Below are positions 1-9,619 of a DNA stretch of 64,000 nt, one piece after another (the first letter of the stretch is position 1; each line of letters begins with the position of its first letter). The stretch comes from Paenibacillus anaericanus (GTDB taxonomy: Bacteria > Bacillota > Bacilli > Paenibacillales > Paenibacillaceae). The stretch spans positions 109,952-173,951 of the forward strand of contig NZ_RZNY01000014.1 of assembly GCF_003994475.1 (NCBI RefSeq). The letters are read 5' to 3'. The notes beneath the pieces were generated by a model that worked only from the letters and a program-made list of their open reading frames with translations, made no database searches and was not told the origin of the DNA. The position numbers were made by a program, and so were the translations under genes.

Positions 1-741
1 GGCAAAGAAATAAAGCTGACTCAATTTGAACAGCCAATCACGATAGCTCTAAAAGTAAATGCTGTTGCAAACAAAGAACTGATGGGTATGTACAGCATTG
101 CTGATGATGGCACATTAGAGTATGTCAGCGGAAGGCTTGTGGATGGTAAAATGAGTGCCGAGATCAGTCACTTCAGTAAGTACGGCGTTCTAAGCTATGA
201 TAAGTCGTTCATTGATGTGACGAAGACGCATTGGGCCTCACAAGTCATTAAGCAATTGGTAGCAAAACAAATTATCGAGGGTGTAAGTGACAATCAGTTT
301 GCACCTGATAGATTCATTACGCGTGCAGAATTCGCAGCGCTGATTGTTCGAGCACTGGGTATCGAGGAGAGTGGACAAAAGCAATTCAGCGATGTGGGGG
401 CATCGGACTGGTATTCAAGCGCAATCGCAGCAGCAAGTGAAGCTGGTATAGTAAATGGACGCAACGCTTCGAAGTTCGATCCGAACGCCACCATCACTCG
501 TGAAGAAATGGCTGTCGTTCTGGTACGCGCTTATGAGTACAGCAATGGTGGAAAGGTTTCTGCAGAAATTGCAAAAGTCTTTGCCGATCAAGCTAATATC
601 AGTTCTTGGGCACAAGATGCTGTAGCAGCAGCACATTCGCTTGGTTTGATTAATGGACTCACAAACAATCAATTTGCCCCAAAAGATAAAACAACACGTG
701 CGGAAAGTGCACAAGTGATCTCTAGGTTAATTGCTGAGTAG
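1..741 (+). CDS. SLH-domain surface protein, 3' part (5' end outside window)
   Basis: The frame is open from base 1, so this is the last 246 residues of a longer protein. Roughly the final 190 residues form three S-layer homology repeats, each opening with an F-x-D-V/A aromatic motif and ending with a T-R-A/E-E-type motif (FITRAEFAALI, TITREEMAVVL, KTTRAESAQVI). SLH triplets anchor exported proteins to pyruvylated secondary cell-wall polymer. The upstream functional domain is not visible. The same SLH architecture ends the large protein at 4185-7916, so two S-layer-type proteins lie within 8 kb. Hairpins follow the stop. Confidence 0.9.
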   Translation, partial: GKEIKLTQFEQPITIALKVNAVANKELMGMYSIADDGTLEYVSGRLVDGKMSAEISHFSKYGVLSYDKSFIDVTKTHWASQVIKQLVAKQIIEGVSDNQFAPDRFITRAEFAALIVRALGIEESGQKQFSDVGASDWYSSAIAAASEAGIVNGRNASKFDPNATITREEMAVVLVRAYEYSNGGKVSAEIAKVFADQANISSWAQDAVAAAHSLGLINGLTNNQFAPKDKTTRAESAQVISRLIAE

Positions 742-798
742 GTCTTTGGGATTTCCTTGAAGTTTATCTGAAATGAACAAAAAACCTTCCCGAATAAG

Positions 799-850
799 CT
801 GTACCCTATCGAGATTTTTTTAAAAGTGTCTACTCGATAGGGTACAGTTT
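799..850 (+). terminator. Hairpin terminator after SLH gene
   Basis: Perfect 15-bp inverted repeat (799-813 with 833-847), 19-nt loop, followed by only three T. A strong stem with a weak U-tract, about 57 nt after the SLH stop codon. Confidence 0.5.
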
Positions 851-866
851 ACTATTTAATGACAAA

Positions 867-900
867 GCGTCAGACCAAGAATAAAATTCTGGTCTGACGC
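867..900. terminator. Second hairpin between converging genes
   Basis: Perfect 11-bp inverted repeat (867-877 with 890-900), 12-nt loop. It lies between the plus-strand SLH gene and the minus-strand XRE gene and could serve either. No clear U-tract on either side. Confidence 0.4.
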
Positions 901-1007
901 TTCAATGATTCCACTATCGTGACCCAGTAGTGTAATGATTTAGCTAGTTTTCTTTATCGATAATCAGGTATCGCTAAATATTGTTAACATTATACTTCTT
1001 CCAAATG

Positions 1008-1802
1008 TTATGCATTTTTATCGGCCAACTTTTTCCTGATTTTTCTCCAGAAGCCGTCATTCCTCCGATTAATATGCTTCTCATTGTAGATCAATAGACT
1101 ATAGGAGGACCACAGCGTAGAAGTTCGAATAATTACATATGCGCCCATCGCGATCAAAACAACACACACTGGATAATAAGGGACCAATGCGCCTTCGGAG
1201 ATCCCTTTATTCTCTAGCAAAAAAGCCATTCCGCCTACCGCCACCATACCAGCACTGACGATGATCATAGCTGCGTACCTACTCTTCAATCGATTCAAAC
1301 GTTCCGTCAATTGCTTTACACAAACCTGATCTAGCATAAGAGCTTCTTTCCCCAGCACATGGTACCGTTCCTCATCTTTCAGTATGGCGGACACGAGAGC
1401 AACGACGCCCCCTGCCGCCAACAAAATGATAAGAAAGGAATAAACGACCGGCTCCTGTCGAAGCATCAAATACGGCAAACAAGCCATAATTAGCAGGCAC
1501 ACGCCTGTCGCAATGCGATTGGATGACTTCTGCTGATGACTCAAATACCCTTCCGCCATCTCTTGGCTGACATAAAAACCATGCTCTTCAACGCCGCCCT
1601 TCACCTCGCCCTCCTTCAGCAAATAATCGATGGATACCTCAAACAGGTTTCCAATCATAAGCAGCTTTTCGGTTTCGGGGAACCCTTGTCCGTTTTCCCA
1701 CTTACTGACTGCCTGTCTGGTTGTGCACAATTTTTCGGCCAGTGCTTCCTGTGAATAACTTTTTTCTTTTCTAAGTTGCAACAATTTTTCGCTAAAAGAC
1801 AT
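1008..1802 (-). CDS. XRE-family regulator with C-terminal membrane domain
   Basis: 264 residues. Residues about 6-60 are a Cro/C1-type helix-turn-helix (SQEALAEKLCTTRQAVSKWENG). After a short linker come four hydrophobic segments in two pairs (about residues 97-140 and 178-222), separated by a charged cytoplasmic stretch. Such HTH-membrane fusions are common in Firmicutes and are thought to sense an envelope or ligand signal while bound at the membrane; the target is unknown. ATG start is preceded on the minus strand by an AAAGGAGA-type RBS. It stands alone, divergent from the hydrolase at 2063. Confidence 0.85.
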   Translation of the reverse strand: MSFSEKLLQLRKEKSYSQEALAEKLCTTRQAVSKWENGQGFPETEKLLMIGNLFEVSIDYLLKEGEVKGGVEEHGFYVSQEMAEGYLSHQQKSSNRIATGVCLLIMACLPYLMLRQEPVVYSFLIILLAAGGVVALVSAILKDEERYHVLGKEALMLDQVCVKQLTERLNRLKSRYAAMIIVSAGMVAVGGMAFLLENKGISEGALVPYYPVCVVLIAMGAYVIIRTSTLWSSYSLLIYNEKHINRRNDGFWRKIRKKLADKNA

Positions 1803-2003
1803 AGGCTTACTCTCCTTTGCTATTTATGACCTTAATTATAGAAAAACAATGGAATCAATGCTATATGATTGAGGTTGCGTTTGCGCCACTTGCGGTTGCA
1901 AATGCGTAGTACTCAGTAAATTGGAATAAACGGTTCTAAGCATCATCGGTTTCCCTTAGTGGGTCTTTGTTTCTGTATTTAACATTTCTTTTAGAACTAT
2001 TGC

Positions 2004-2032
2004 TTGACTGGAACGTAGGATAACATAACTAT
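2004..2032 (+). promoter_or_regulatory. Probable sigma-A promoter of hydrolase
   Basis: TTGACT at 2004-2009, 16-17 bp, then an A/T-rich -10 (TAACTA or AACTAT at 2026-2032). The leader to the RBS AAGGAG (2048-2053) is short. Confidence 0.4.
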
Positions 2033-2062
2033 GAGGTTATTTGATATAAGGAGTTGTCGAAA

Positions 2063-2992
2063 TTGAGTAAATATGAGATAAACAGTGATTTTAAAAAACT
2101 AGAAAAAACAAAACTACCTTTTTATCCAATAGTATTACCGGTTTTAAACAAGTTAATGGAGAGAAATAACAATAAACTACCATTACCAGATCAAGTAAAA
2201 GTAACGAAAAAGCAGATCGATGGATATAAGGGTGATAAGATTTCTATTAGAATATTTGAGCCCAAAGATATTGGAGATAATGATCGTTGTTTAATTTATT
2301 TTCATGGAGGAGCATTTGCGTTAAAAGAAGCACCTTATCACATCAATTTGTGTATAGATTATGCTCTTCAAACGCCTTGTAAAGTTGTATTTGTTGATTA
2401 TAGGTTGTTGCCAAAGAACCATTTTCCTGTGGGCCTTGAAGATGGTTATGCTGCTTGTAAGTGGGTCTATAATCATGCTGATACGCTAGGAATTAATAGA
2501 AATAAAATTGCAGTGGGTGGTGATAGTGTAGGTGGCGCTTTAGCTGCAGGTGTAACCTTAATGGCACGTGATCGAGACGATTTGAAATTTTGCTTCCAAT
2601 TACTGATTTATCCTGTTACAGATGCAAGACAGAACACAGAGTCCATAAATAAATATACAGATACTCCCATGTGGAATTCTAAACTTAATAAAAAGATGTG
2701 GGATTTATATCTTAAAGATAGTGTGGATGGCAAAAAGGAATATGCCTCCCCTATGGAAGCAACCTCATTTACAAACTTACCTAATGCTTATGTGGACGTA
2801 GCCGAGTTCGATTGCTTACGAGATGAAGGAATAAACTATACTGAAGCTCTTCAAAATAGTGATGTTCCTGTTGAACTCAATATCACGAAAGGGACTGTCC
2901 ATGGGTACGATATGGTAGAAACCAGCCAGATCGTACTTGAAAATAAAGCGAGAAGAATTAGAGCGCTACAAAAGGGGTTTGATCACATTTAA
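2063..2992 (+). CDS. Alpha/beta hydrolase, HSL-type esterase/lipase
   Basis: 309 residues from a TTG start at 2063, chosen because AAGGAG at 2048-2053 lies 9 nt upstream; an in-frame TTG at 2054 touches the RBS. The sequence has the hormone-sensitive-lipase signature: oxyanion motif YFHGGAFA, nucleophile elbow GGDSVGG (Ser), acid region AEFDCLRDEG (Asp) and VHGY (His). No signal peptide, so a cytoplasmic carboxylesterase or deacetylase is likely; the substrate is unknown. Codon use is AT-rich compared with neighbours. A strong terminator follows directly, so it is probably monocistronic. Confidence 0.88.
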   Translation: MSKYEINSDFKKLEKTKLPFYPIVLPVLNKLMERNNNKLPLPDQVKVTKKQIDGYKGDKISIRIFEPKDIGDNDRCLIYFHGGAFALKEAPYHINLCIDYALQTPCKVVFVDYRLLPKNHFPVGLEDGYAACKWVYNHADTLGINRNKIAVGGDSVGGALAAGVTLMARDRDDLKFCFQLLIYPVTDARQNTESINKYTDTPMWNSKLNKKMWDLYLKDSVDGKKEYASPMEATSFTNLPNAYVDVAEFDCLRDEGINYTEALQNSDVPVELNITKGTVHGYDMVETSQIVLENKARRIRALQKGFDHI

Positions 2993-2993
2993 T

Positions 2994-3047
2994 CGTAGCC
3001 TTTGTGGCTACGTTAATTGAAACACGTCAATTCAGACGTGTTTTTTT
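2994..3047 (+). terminator. Rho-independent terminator after hydrolase
   Basis: A small hairpin (CGTAGCC/GGCTACG) at 2994-3012 is followed by a second stem, 3022-3028 with 3035-3041, and a T-run to 3047. Confidence 0.8.
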
Positions 3048-3158
3048 GCGATTTTCTTATATAGATAAGTCGAATAATGGAAAGTCAACTTTACATACTA
3101 TTAAATGGTTGTATAATGAAATTAAGGAAAGCTAGCTTTACATGTGAGGGGTGGAAAT

Positions 3159-3362
3159 TTGAAGAACCGCTTAGAAGAGATACGCAAAGAACGTGGGATT
3201 AAACAAGAAGAACTTGCGACTGCATTAGAAGTATCAAGACAGACAATTGGTTCATTAGAAAATGGCAGATATAATCCCTCGATTATATTAGCATTCAAAA
3301 TTGCACGTTATTTTGGGATGAACATTGAGGAAATTTTTATCTATGAGGAGGAGTCCGTATGA
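3159..3362 (+). CDS. Small XRE-family repressor
   Basis: 67 residues from TTG at 3159, preceded by GAGGGGTGG at 3146-3154; the GTG at 3144 would overlap the RBS. Nearly the whole protein is a Cro/C1 HTH (KQEELATALEVSRQTIGSLENGRYNPS), the compact form typical of YozG/YgzD-like regulators. Its last codons overlap the start of the downstream membrane protein (ATGA-type overlap at 3359), a pairing seen in many Firmicutes where the regulator controls its membrane partner and itself. Confidence 0.88.
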   Translation: MKNRLEEIRKERGIKQEELATALEVSRQTIGSLENGRYNPSIILAFKIARYFGMNIEEIFIYEEESV

Positions 3363-3787
3363 AGAAAATGAAAAGTGTTTTTATTAGTATTCTAGGTGTT
3401 TTGTTATTTGCGGTTGGTTTTTATTTCATGAAATCTTTCGATGAGCCACAGGGTATTTTGAAAGCATTGCCGTATCTCTTAATTGGTATTGGGTGTGGAG
3501 CGTTTGGGCATGGAATTGGGGATATTTTCAGTAAATGGGCTGCTAAAAAAAATCCTGAAATGGCTAAACAAATGGAGATTGATCAAAAAGACGAGCGTAA
3601 TATTATGCTTGCCAATACAGCAAAGGCAAAGGGATATGATATTATGACCTACGTTTTTGGCGCTTTGCTTATGGCATATGCCTTAATGGGTGCTTCTATG
3701 GAAATAATAATTCCTTTCGTTATTGCTTATCTGTTTGTCCAAATGTATGCAGTATTTATTCGCGTGAAAAAGGACAAAGAAAATTAG
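3359..3787 (+). CDS. Small four-helix membrane protein of unknown function
   Basis: 142 residues with four hydrophobic segments in two hairpins (about 5-24, 35-56, 95-114 and 116-133) separated by a hydrophilic loop rich in Lys/Glu (QMEIDQKDERN). I do not recognise a specific family; the layout resembles DUF-type membrane proteins translationally coupled to small XRE regulators. It overlaps the upstream regulator by 4 nt, so the two are co-translated. A terminator follows. Confidence 0.8.
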   Translation: MKKMKSVFISILGVLLFAVGFYFMKSFDEPQGILKALPYLLIGIGCGAFGHGIGDIFSKWAAKKNPEMAKQMEIDQKDERNIMLANTAKAKGYDIMTYVFGALLMAYALMGASMEIIIPFVIAYLFVQMYAVFIRVKKDKEN

Positions 3788-3824
3788 ATGGTTGTGGTAT
3801 ATGAATCGAGAGTTAATAAGTATA

Positions 3825-3869
3825 GGCTGCACTAGATCATACGTGATTTGGGGCAGTCTTTTTTTTTTT
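3825..3869 (+). terminator. Terminator with 11-T tract
   Basis: Outer stem GGCTGC (3825-3830) with GCAGTC (3853-3858), inner ATCA/TGAT stem, then an 11-T run. The inner core GATCATACGTGAT recurs in the terminator at 7931-7969. Confidence 0.85.
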
Positions 3870-3939
3870 GCGGATCTTATTCCGTTAATATTTGTATGCA
3901 AAATCACGGGTAGATTTCAACTAACTCTCAAAAAAATAC

Positions 3940-3959
3940 ATTTTGTCATGTGACAAAAT
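3940..3959. promoter_or_regulatory. Palindrome, possible operator
   Basis: Two perfect 9-bp arms (ATTTTGTCA / TGACAAAAT) around a 2-bp centre, in the otherwise featureless 3870-4184 gap ahead of the large SLH protein. No T-run, so an operator is more likely than a terminator. The rest of that gap shows nothing recognisable beyond an AT-rich leader. Confidence 0.35.
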
Positions 3960-4184
3960 TAATGACAACGGTCACTATGACGAGGGTGTCTTTTTGCGTA
4001 TAGTAGTCTATTAGTAGAGTTTTTTTATAGCAAAAATATCGAAAAATATTAGTGGGAAATGTTGAGGTAAGAGCTGGTCCTGAACAAAGTTGTACTCGGA
4101 AAGAGTATTAACATGAATTTGAAAGGTCAGCTTGTTGAACAATCAACAGAAGGGACACATGACTAATTTTTAGGAGTGAATAAA

Positions 4185-7100
4185 TTGAACCGATATTTTA
4201 AAAAGATAAGTCTTGTTCTGGCTGTTGTAGTATTACTTCAAATCTCATTGCCAGAGTGGTTAACGTTATCCCAACCAATTAAAGCGGCAGCTCAGGGCCC
4301 TATCATTGTAAGCACTAGTCCGGCAGATGACTTTCTAAGCGTAGTACCAAGTGCTAAACTAACCTTCACGTTTGATGAGAGCATTACTAAAGTGAATGGA
4401 TCCGCGACCATTACTATCTATGAATATGATACGAATACCGTGTTCGAAAGCTTCGTGGTTGCCTCCAGCGGAGCAGTTACAATCGATTCGACAGGAAAAG
4501 TTGTAACGATCCAACCAAGTAAACCTTTTCAAGAGAATACGGAGTATTACGTCAATATTGAGCCGGGCGCATTCGCTAACGTTTCTAACGGCGCGAATTT
4601 CAATGGAATTGCATCAACTTATGAGTGGAACTTTAAGACGGGAGTGCAAGTAAACCGCATTCCACCGGTACTTCAAGCCCATTCTCCCGCACTAGGGGCA
4701 CTGGATGTACCTATTACATCATCAGTCTCGATGACTTTTGATGAAGAGGTATATGTAGCTAGCGGAGAATTTAGTTTAGTATCGGACTTAAGCTCTACTA
4801 CCTTAGATAATAGACAAATCCCGGTAACATCTAATCAGGTGACAGGCAGTGGCTCCAAGACCATTACGATTACACCATCAGTAGCATTGTATCCAAATAC
4901 GACTTATACATTTTCGATTCCAAATGGAGTTATTCAAGATAGTTCAGGCAATAAATATCCTGGTTATAGCTGGAGTTTCAAGACAGCTGCCGCTCCTTTG
5001 AAAGCGCCACCAACTGTAACCAAGCTGGAATATAGCGGAAGCACGATTACGATGACATATAATGAAGCTTTAAATGAAAACTCTATTCCGGCGGTAAGCA
5101 GATTTTATATTACGGTGAATGGCGTGAATCGTCCCGCAACAGCGATATCAATCTCGGGCGTGACAGTGAAGGTAACGTTGTCTAATGTCATAATGAATGG
5201 ACAAGTCGTTAAGCTATCTTATTCGAAACCGTCGAGTGGTGGTATTCAGGATTTATTGCAAAATCAAGCGCTTGAGATTGCTAATCGTGATGTTACGCCA
5301 TTAGTGGATCCAATAGCTCCCACATTAGTTATAGTATCGACGTATCCAATTAATAATACTTCTAATGTTCTGACAGATAGTGATTTTACTGCTGAATTTA
5401 GTGAAACGGTTGTAAAAGGTGCAGGCTCCATCTGGATAAAACCTATTGGCAGTAAGACTGCACAAGATATAAAGACAAACTTTTATGTCGATGGTACGAA
5501 TACAACTATAGTCCATATTACTCTCCCAACTGGAGTGAGATTAGAAGGTAGTACCAATTATTATATAGAGATAGCTTCTGATGCTATTGTAAATTTGGCT
5601 GGAAATACATTTAGCGGGATTCAGAACCAAAACGAATGGACTTTTAAAACGATAGCCGTTGATACTATACCGCCAACTGTAACCAAGCTGGAATATAGCG
5701 GAAGCACGATTACGATGACACTTAATGAAGATTTAAATGGAAACTCTATTCCCGCGGTAAGCAGCTTTTATATTACGGTGGATGGCGTGAGTCGTCCCGC
5801 AACAGCGATATCAATCTCGGGCGCGACAGTGAAGGTAACGTTGTCTAGTGCCATAATGAATGGACAAGTAGTTAAGCTCTCTTATTCGAAACCGTCGAGT
5901 GGTGGTATTCAGGATTTATTGCAAAATCAAGCACTGGATATTTCTAATCGTGATGTTACACCATTAGTGGGTCCAATAGCTCCCACACTAGTAAGTGGTT
6001 CAGTCTCTGGAAATACGATTACATTGACGTTCAATAAAGAACTAGCTACTGCAAGCAGTAACGCGTATCAACAGTTCAGTGTCTACATAGCTGGAAATTA
6101 TTATAGTGCGAGTTCACTCAATACAAGCGGCAGAGTTCTGACGTTAACTTTTAACGGTACAATAACGGACAGACAATCGGCATATATTACTTATTTGCCA
6201 AGCACGCATCCAATTACCGATACAGATGGCGTTAATGTCGCAGCATTTAGCAGTTATAGCTTGGCGAATGCGACTTCATCGTCTAATTCAAATTCGGTAT
6301 ACACGCCAGTCAGCACAGGTACAAGCTCTTTGAATAGCGCAATTGTAATAGGCAAGACGCTTACGCTAACATTTAATGAAACGTTGAATACGAACTATAT
6401 TCCTTCCGTTAATTCTTTCTCGATTATGAGTCAGAATGTAATGCTTTCCGTTGAGAAAGTCACCATAAGTGGTTCTGTAGTTACATTGACACTAAATTCT
6501 TCGCCAAAGATTGGTAAAGCCGTGTACATTTCCTATTACCCAAGCGCTAATGGAATTCACACGACAAGCGGGCAGACAATTGAAGGGTTCGCATCCACTT
6601 CAGTTGCTAATCAGACGACTTTAAACTCCTTATTGGGGGAATACACTGAAGCCGTCGGAGGTGGAATTGATTTAAAGATTTCCGCAGCTACAACGACTTC
6701 AGCTGTATCGCCTGCAGGCACTTCTACAAACAAATATTCCATCTCAGCACTGCCAATCAATAATGCCTATGAAGCGGCAAAAAGTGCGGGGATGAATAAA
6801 CTGCGTGTAGTATTTAAGGTTCCCGATACCGAGCGGGCTGCAATCGTAGCTGTACCTCTTAGCACCCTTCAGAACGCCGCCAACTTTGGCAAAGGAGCAA
6901 GCTTTGCAGTGCAGTATAACGATATTACGTATGAGATTCCGGTCCAGTCTTTGAATTATTCCGAAATATCCAGAATACTTGGATCAAGCGAAGTAGTGGG
7001 TGATCTTCTTATCAAGATCGACCAAGGGGAAACTGGTCTGATAAACTCACTGACGTCCGCGATCAATCGTTTAAATGCATCTATTCTAGCAGGTCCTGTT

Positions 7101-7916
7101 CACTTTGAGGTAGTAGCAGCCTTTGAAGCGACAGAGAAGAAGATACCAAGTTTCAGTGGTAATGTGTCTCGCTCTATGGATACTGTAACGTCGATAGAAG
7201 CAAAGTCTGCTGCTGTAGTATGGTATGATCCGGAAGCTGATGCATTGTCGTACGTGCCTACTCTATTCACCACTTCAGGGGGCAAGACGGTTGCTACCTT
7301 TAAAAGTAAAGGCAATAGTGCTTATGCTCTGGTACGAGGTTCTGCAAATTATACTGATATTGGCAAGCATTGGGCAGGGACTACTATCCAGGCATTGGCC
7401 CGTAAGTTTATTGTTGAAGGCCGAACCACGACAAAGTTTGAGCCTGAGCAATCAATGACCCGAGGCGAGTTTGCGACTTATATCTCGAAGGGCCTAGGTC
7501 TGTCCGGTAATAAGTCTGCGGCTTCCAAGTTTAAGGACGTGAATACAGGTGCTACAATGGCTGCTTACATCGGTGCTGTATCGGAAGCAGGTATTGTAAT
7601 GGGGAACACAGACGGAACCTTCAAGCCTGATAGTCTGATTACACGTCAAGAGATGGCGGTCATGATGACTCGTGCGGCAGCTACAGCAGAGGTGACAGTA
7701 TCATTGCCGTCTTCTGCCTCATCATATTTGGAGAAGTACAATGACCACAGTAAGATCAGTAGTTGGGCTAAGAATGATGTAGCCAAAGCGGTGTATACTG
7801 GTGTTATTTCAGGCCAAACAACCACCACTTTAAGTCCATTGACCCATGCTACTCGCGCTGAAGCGGTTGTTATGATCCAACGTTTGCTAGAATCGGTTAA
7901 TCTTCTCGAAATGTAA
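4185..7916 (+). CDS. Large S-layer-anchored protein with Ig-like (Big_5/SbsA-type) repeats
   Basis: 1243 residues from TTG at 4185 (AGGAG at 4172-4176; the GTG at 4176 overlaps it). N-terminal signal peptide (KKISLVLAVVVLLQISL…) with likely cleavage near AAAQG. The body is a series of SbsA/Big_5 Ig-like modules, recognisable by repeated 'P-P-x-V', 'S-V/I-T-M-T-F-D-E' and 'Y-x-W-x-F-K-T' motifs, followed by shorter 'LTFNE' modules. Residues about 1060-1240 carry three SLH repeats (YTDIGKHWAGTTIQALARKF; FKDVNTGATMAAYIGAVSEAG; SSWAKNDVAKAVYTG). Exported, wall-bound surface protein, probably structural or carbohydrate-interacting; no catalytic domain is evident. Contains a recent internal duplication (5010-5329 / 5673-5992). 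Confidence 0.92.
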   Translation: MNRYFKKISLVLAVVVLLQISLPEWLTLSQPIKAAAQGPIIVSTSPADDFLSVVPSAKLTFTFDESITKVNGSATITIYEYDTNTVFESFVVASSGAVTIDSTGKVVTIQPSKPFQENTEYYVNIEPGAFANVSNGANFNGIASTYEWNFKTGVQVNRIPPVLQAHSPALGALDVPITSSVSMTFDEEVYVASGEFSLVSDLSSTTLDNRQIPVTSNQVTGSGSKTITITPSVALYPNTTYTFSIPNGVIQDSSGNKYPGYSWSFKTAAAPLKAPPTVTKLEYSGSTITMTYNEALNENSIPAVSRFYITVNGVNRPATAISISGVTVKVTLSNVIMNGQVVKLSYSKPSSGGIQDLLQNQALEIANRDVTPLVDPIAPTLVIVSTYPINNTSNVLTDSDFTAEFSETVVKGAGSIWIKPIGSKTAQDIKTNFYVDGTNTTIVHITLPTGVRLEGSTNYYIEIASDAIVNLAGNTFSGIQNQNEWTFKTIAVDTIPPTVTKLEYSGSTITMTLNEDLNGNSIPAVSSFYITVDGVSRPATAISISGATVKVTLSSAIMNGQVVKLSYSKPSSGGIQDLLQNQALDISNRDVTPLVGPIAPTLVSGSVSGNTITLTFNKELATASSNAYQQFSVYIAGNYYSASSLNTSGRVLTLTFNGTITDRQSAYITYLPSTHPITDTDGVNVAAFSSYSLANATSSSNSNSVYTPVSTGTSSLNSAIVIGKTLTLTFNETLNTNYIPSVNSFSIMSQNVMLSVEKVTISGSVVTLTLNSSPKIGKAVYISYYPSANGIHTTSGQTIEGFASTSVANQTTLNSLLGEYTEAVGGGIDLKISAATTTSAVSPAGTSTNKYSISALPINNAYEAAKSAGMNKLRVVFKVPDTERAAIVAVPLSTLQNAANFGKGASFAVQYNDITYEIPVQSLNYSEISRILGSSEVVGDLLIKIDQGETGLINSLTSAINRLNASILAGPVHFEVVAAFEATEKKIPSFSGNVSRSMDTVTSIEAKSAAVVWYDPEADALSYVPTLFTTSGGKTVATFKSKGNSAYALVRGSANYTDIGKHWAGTTIQALARKFIVEGRTTTKFEPEQSMTRGEFATYISKGLGLSGNKSAASKFKDVNTGATMAAYIGAVSEAGIVMGNTDGTFKPDSLITRQEMAVMMTRAAATAEVTVSLPSSASSYLEKYNDHSKISSWAKNDVAKAVYTGVISGQTTTTLSPLTHATRAEAVVMIQRLLESVNLLEM
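5010..5329 (+). repeat. Intragenic direct repeat, copy 1
   Basis: 320-bp unit encoding one Ig-like module. My base-by-base comparison with 5673-5992 shows 20 substitutions and no gaps (about 94% identity), indicating a fairly recent in-frame duplication (663-bp offset) within the surface protein. Confidence 0.9.
5673..5992 (+). repeat. Intragenic direct repeat, copy 2
   Basis: Second copy of the 320-bp unit. Many of the 20 differences change amino acids (for example Asn/Asp, Asn/Ser and Val/Ala swaps). Confidence 0.9.
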
Positions 7917-7930
7917 TAGATAAGAAACAT

Positions 7931-7969
7931 AGGCTGCCCGCGATCATACGTGATCTTGGGGAGCCTTTG
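7931..7969 (+). terminator. Terminator after surface-protein gene
   Basis: AGGCT (7931-7935) pairs with AGCCT (7962-7966), with an inner GATCA/TGATC stem; short TTT follows. It shares its core sequence with the terminator at 3825-3869. Confidence 0.6.
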
Positions 7970-8121
7970 ACTTCGATTCTGGAATAAAAACGGGTTTGAC
8001 AAAATAATAGGAATCTACGGAGATAAAGAATACCGTGAGAATACAATTTCCGTGATTGGACTCAAGAAAGAAATCTTGTAGGAAATGATCGATACTCCAT
8101 CTAATTTGAATTTGGTGGAAC

Positions 8122-9507
8122 CTACGACTCATGCGATTGCCCTGACTTCTGGTGTCTCCGACTCATGAATACCAGAGACAATGCAATTACCGTGAGGATA
8201 ATCCCCAGCACTTGAAAACCCTCAAAGTTGAACTTACCTCCCATTACAATACCTATCAACAAGGAAGAGAGAATAGTTCCCAGATATCTTGATGTATTAA
8301 ATAATCCGGATGCTACCCCGATTATTTCTTGTGGAGAACTTTGGAACAAGGCCGCTTGCATACCTACATTGTTCAATCCGTTGCTAATACCAAATGCAGC
8401 TAAAGCGAAACACACGCTGATAACCGGTGAAGTTTGATTCAATGTCACGAGCCACACCGATCCAAATGTCATCAAAATAGCGGACACTAGCAATGCCGGC
8501 CCTGGTCCTGATTTATCGATCCATCGACCTGCTATTGGAGAAGTAACTAGTGAGCTGAGGCCTAAGCTTAGCATGAGAATCCCTGTTTGGAATTCGCTGA
8601 CATGACGTACCATTTGTAAGTAAGACGGGAGCCCGAAAAAGAGCGAGTAATAAAGTACGTTAACGAGCATGAATTCGACATTAACCCAAGTCATTGCAGG
8701 ATATTTGGCGAATGTGCGTAAAGGAATGAAGGGTGACGTCGCTCTTAATTCATGTCGTATGAATGCTCCCAGTAGAGCGAGACCAATCAACAAGGCAATA
8801 ACATTCCCTAATGAGATATGCCCAGATGATTTTGCTGAGAGTAATGAAGCGAGCAGGGCAACCAGACCTACTGTGAAGAGCAAAATCCCTGACGCATCAA
8901 TCAAATCAAACCATTTACGCAAGGACAAGCCACGTGAAACGGATGATGATGGTTTGTCTTTAGGAATATTCCTCCAAGATAATAGAAAGCTAACTAGCAC
9001 GAATGGAATATTGATGAAAAATATAGCTGACCAGCCCCACCAGTGAATGATGACTCCACCAATAAAGGGACCAATGGCTGCTGCCCCGGATAGGAATATG
9101 GACAAAATGGACAGCGCAGTCGCCTGTTTCTCCGTAATATGAATTCGCACAAGTGCCATTCCAACCGCTACCATCATACTTGTTCCGATGGCTTGCATAA
9201 TGCGGAACACAATGAGCCATGTAAAGTTTGGTGATAGTGGAGCTAATAATGATGCAATGAAAGCAACAACAAGACCCGTAAGAAATATCTTCCTACGACC
9301 GAATAGATCACTGGCTTTTCCCATGATAGGCTGAGCGATGCTACTTGCAATGTAGAAAGAAAAAATAATCCAGGAAACACCTGTATAGTCAAGGTGAAAC
9401 ACATTTTGCAGCCTTGGAATAGCAACTGAAACCATTGAAGAATTTAAAGGGTTCAATAGTATTCCAAGGCCAATGGAAATCATTAGCCACCTGCTGCGAA
9501 CATTCAT
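8122..9507 (-). CDS. MFS drug-efflux-type transporter (DHA2 / EmrB-QacA-like)
   Basis: 461 residues, about 12-14 hydrophobic segments. Motif A in loop 2-3 (GKASDLFGRRK) and the antiporter motif C in helix 5 (GPFIGG) mark a proton-driven drug antiporter. Transcribed away from the LysR gene at 9620 with 112 bp between the starts, so LysR control of the pump is the simplest reading. The C-terminus is short and basic (MSRRHQKSGQSHES). Substrate cannot be told from sequence. Confidence 0.88.
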   Translation of the reverse strand: MNVRSRWLMISIGLGILLNPLNSSMVSVAIPRLQNVFHLDYTGVSWIIFSFYIASSIAQPIMGKASDLFGRRKIFLTGLVVAFIASLLAPLSPNFTWLIVFRIMQAIGTSMMVAVGMALVRIHITEKQATALSILSIFLSGAAAIGPFIGGVIIHWWGWSAIFFINIPFVLVSFLLSWRNIPKDKPSSSVSRGLSLRKWFDLIDASGILLFTVGLVALLASLLSAKSSGHISLGNVIALLIGLALLGAFIRHELRATSPFIPLRTFAKYPAMTWVNVEFMLVNVLYYSLFFGLPSYLQMVRHVSEFQTGILMLSLGLSSLVTSPIAGRWIDKSGPGPALLVSAILMTFGSVWLVTLNQTSPVISVCFALAAFGISNGLNNVGMQAALFQSSPQEIIGVASGLFNTSRYLGTILSSLLIGIVMGGKFNFEGFQVLGIILTVIALSLVFMSRRHQKSGQSHES

Positions 9508-9556
9508 CTTTGGTCCCCCTATAGTGTATTAATGTCATCGTACTTGAAATCGTTTA

Positions 9557-9584
9557 TTGATTCCAACGCATTTTATGTTATGAT
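9557..9584 (+). promoter_or_regulatory. Promoter of LysR gene
   Basis: TTGATT (9557-9562), 16 bp, TATGAT (9579-9584), 36 nt ahead of the LysR start and inside the divergent MFS/LysR gap. Confidence 0.5.
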
Positions 9585-9619
9585 TTCATTGATTTGAGGG
9601 AATGAATGGAGGGTGCAAA

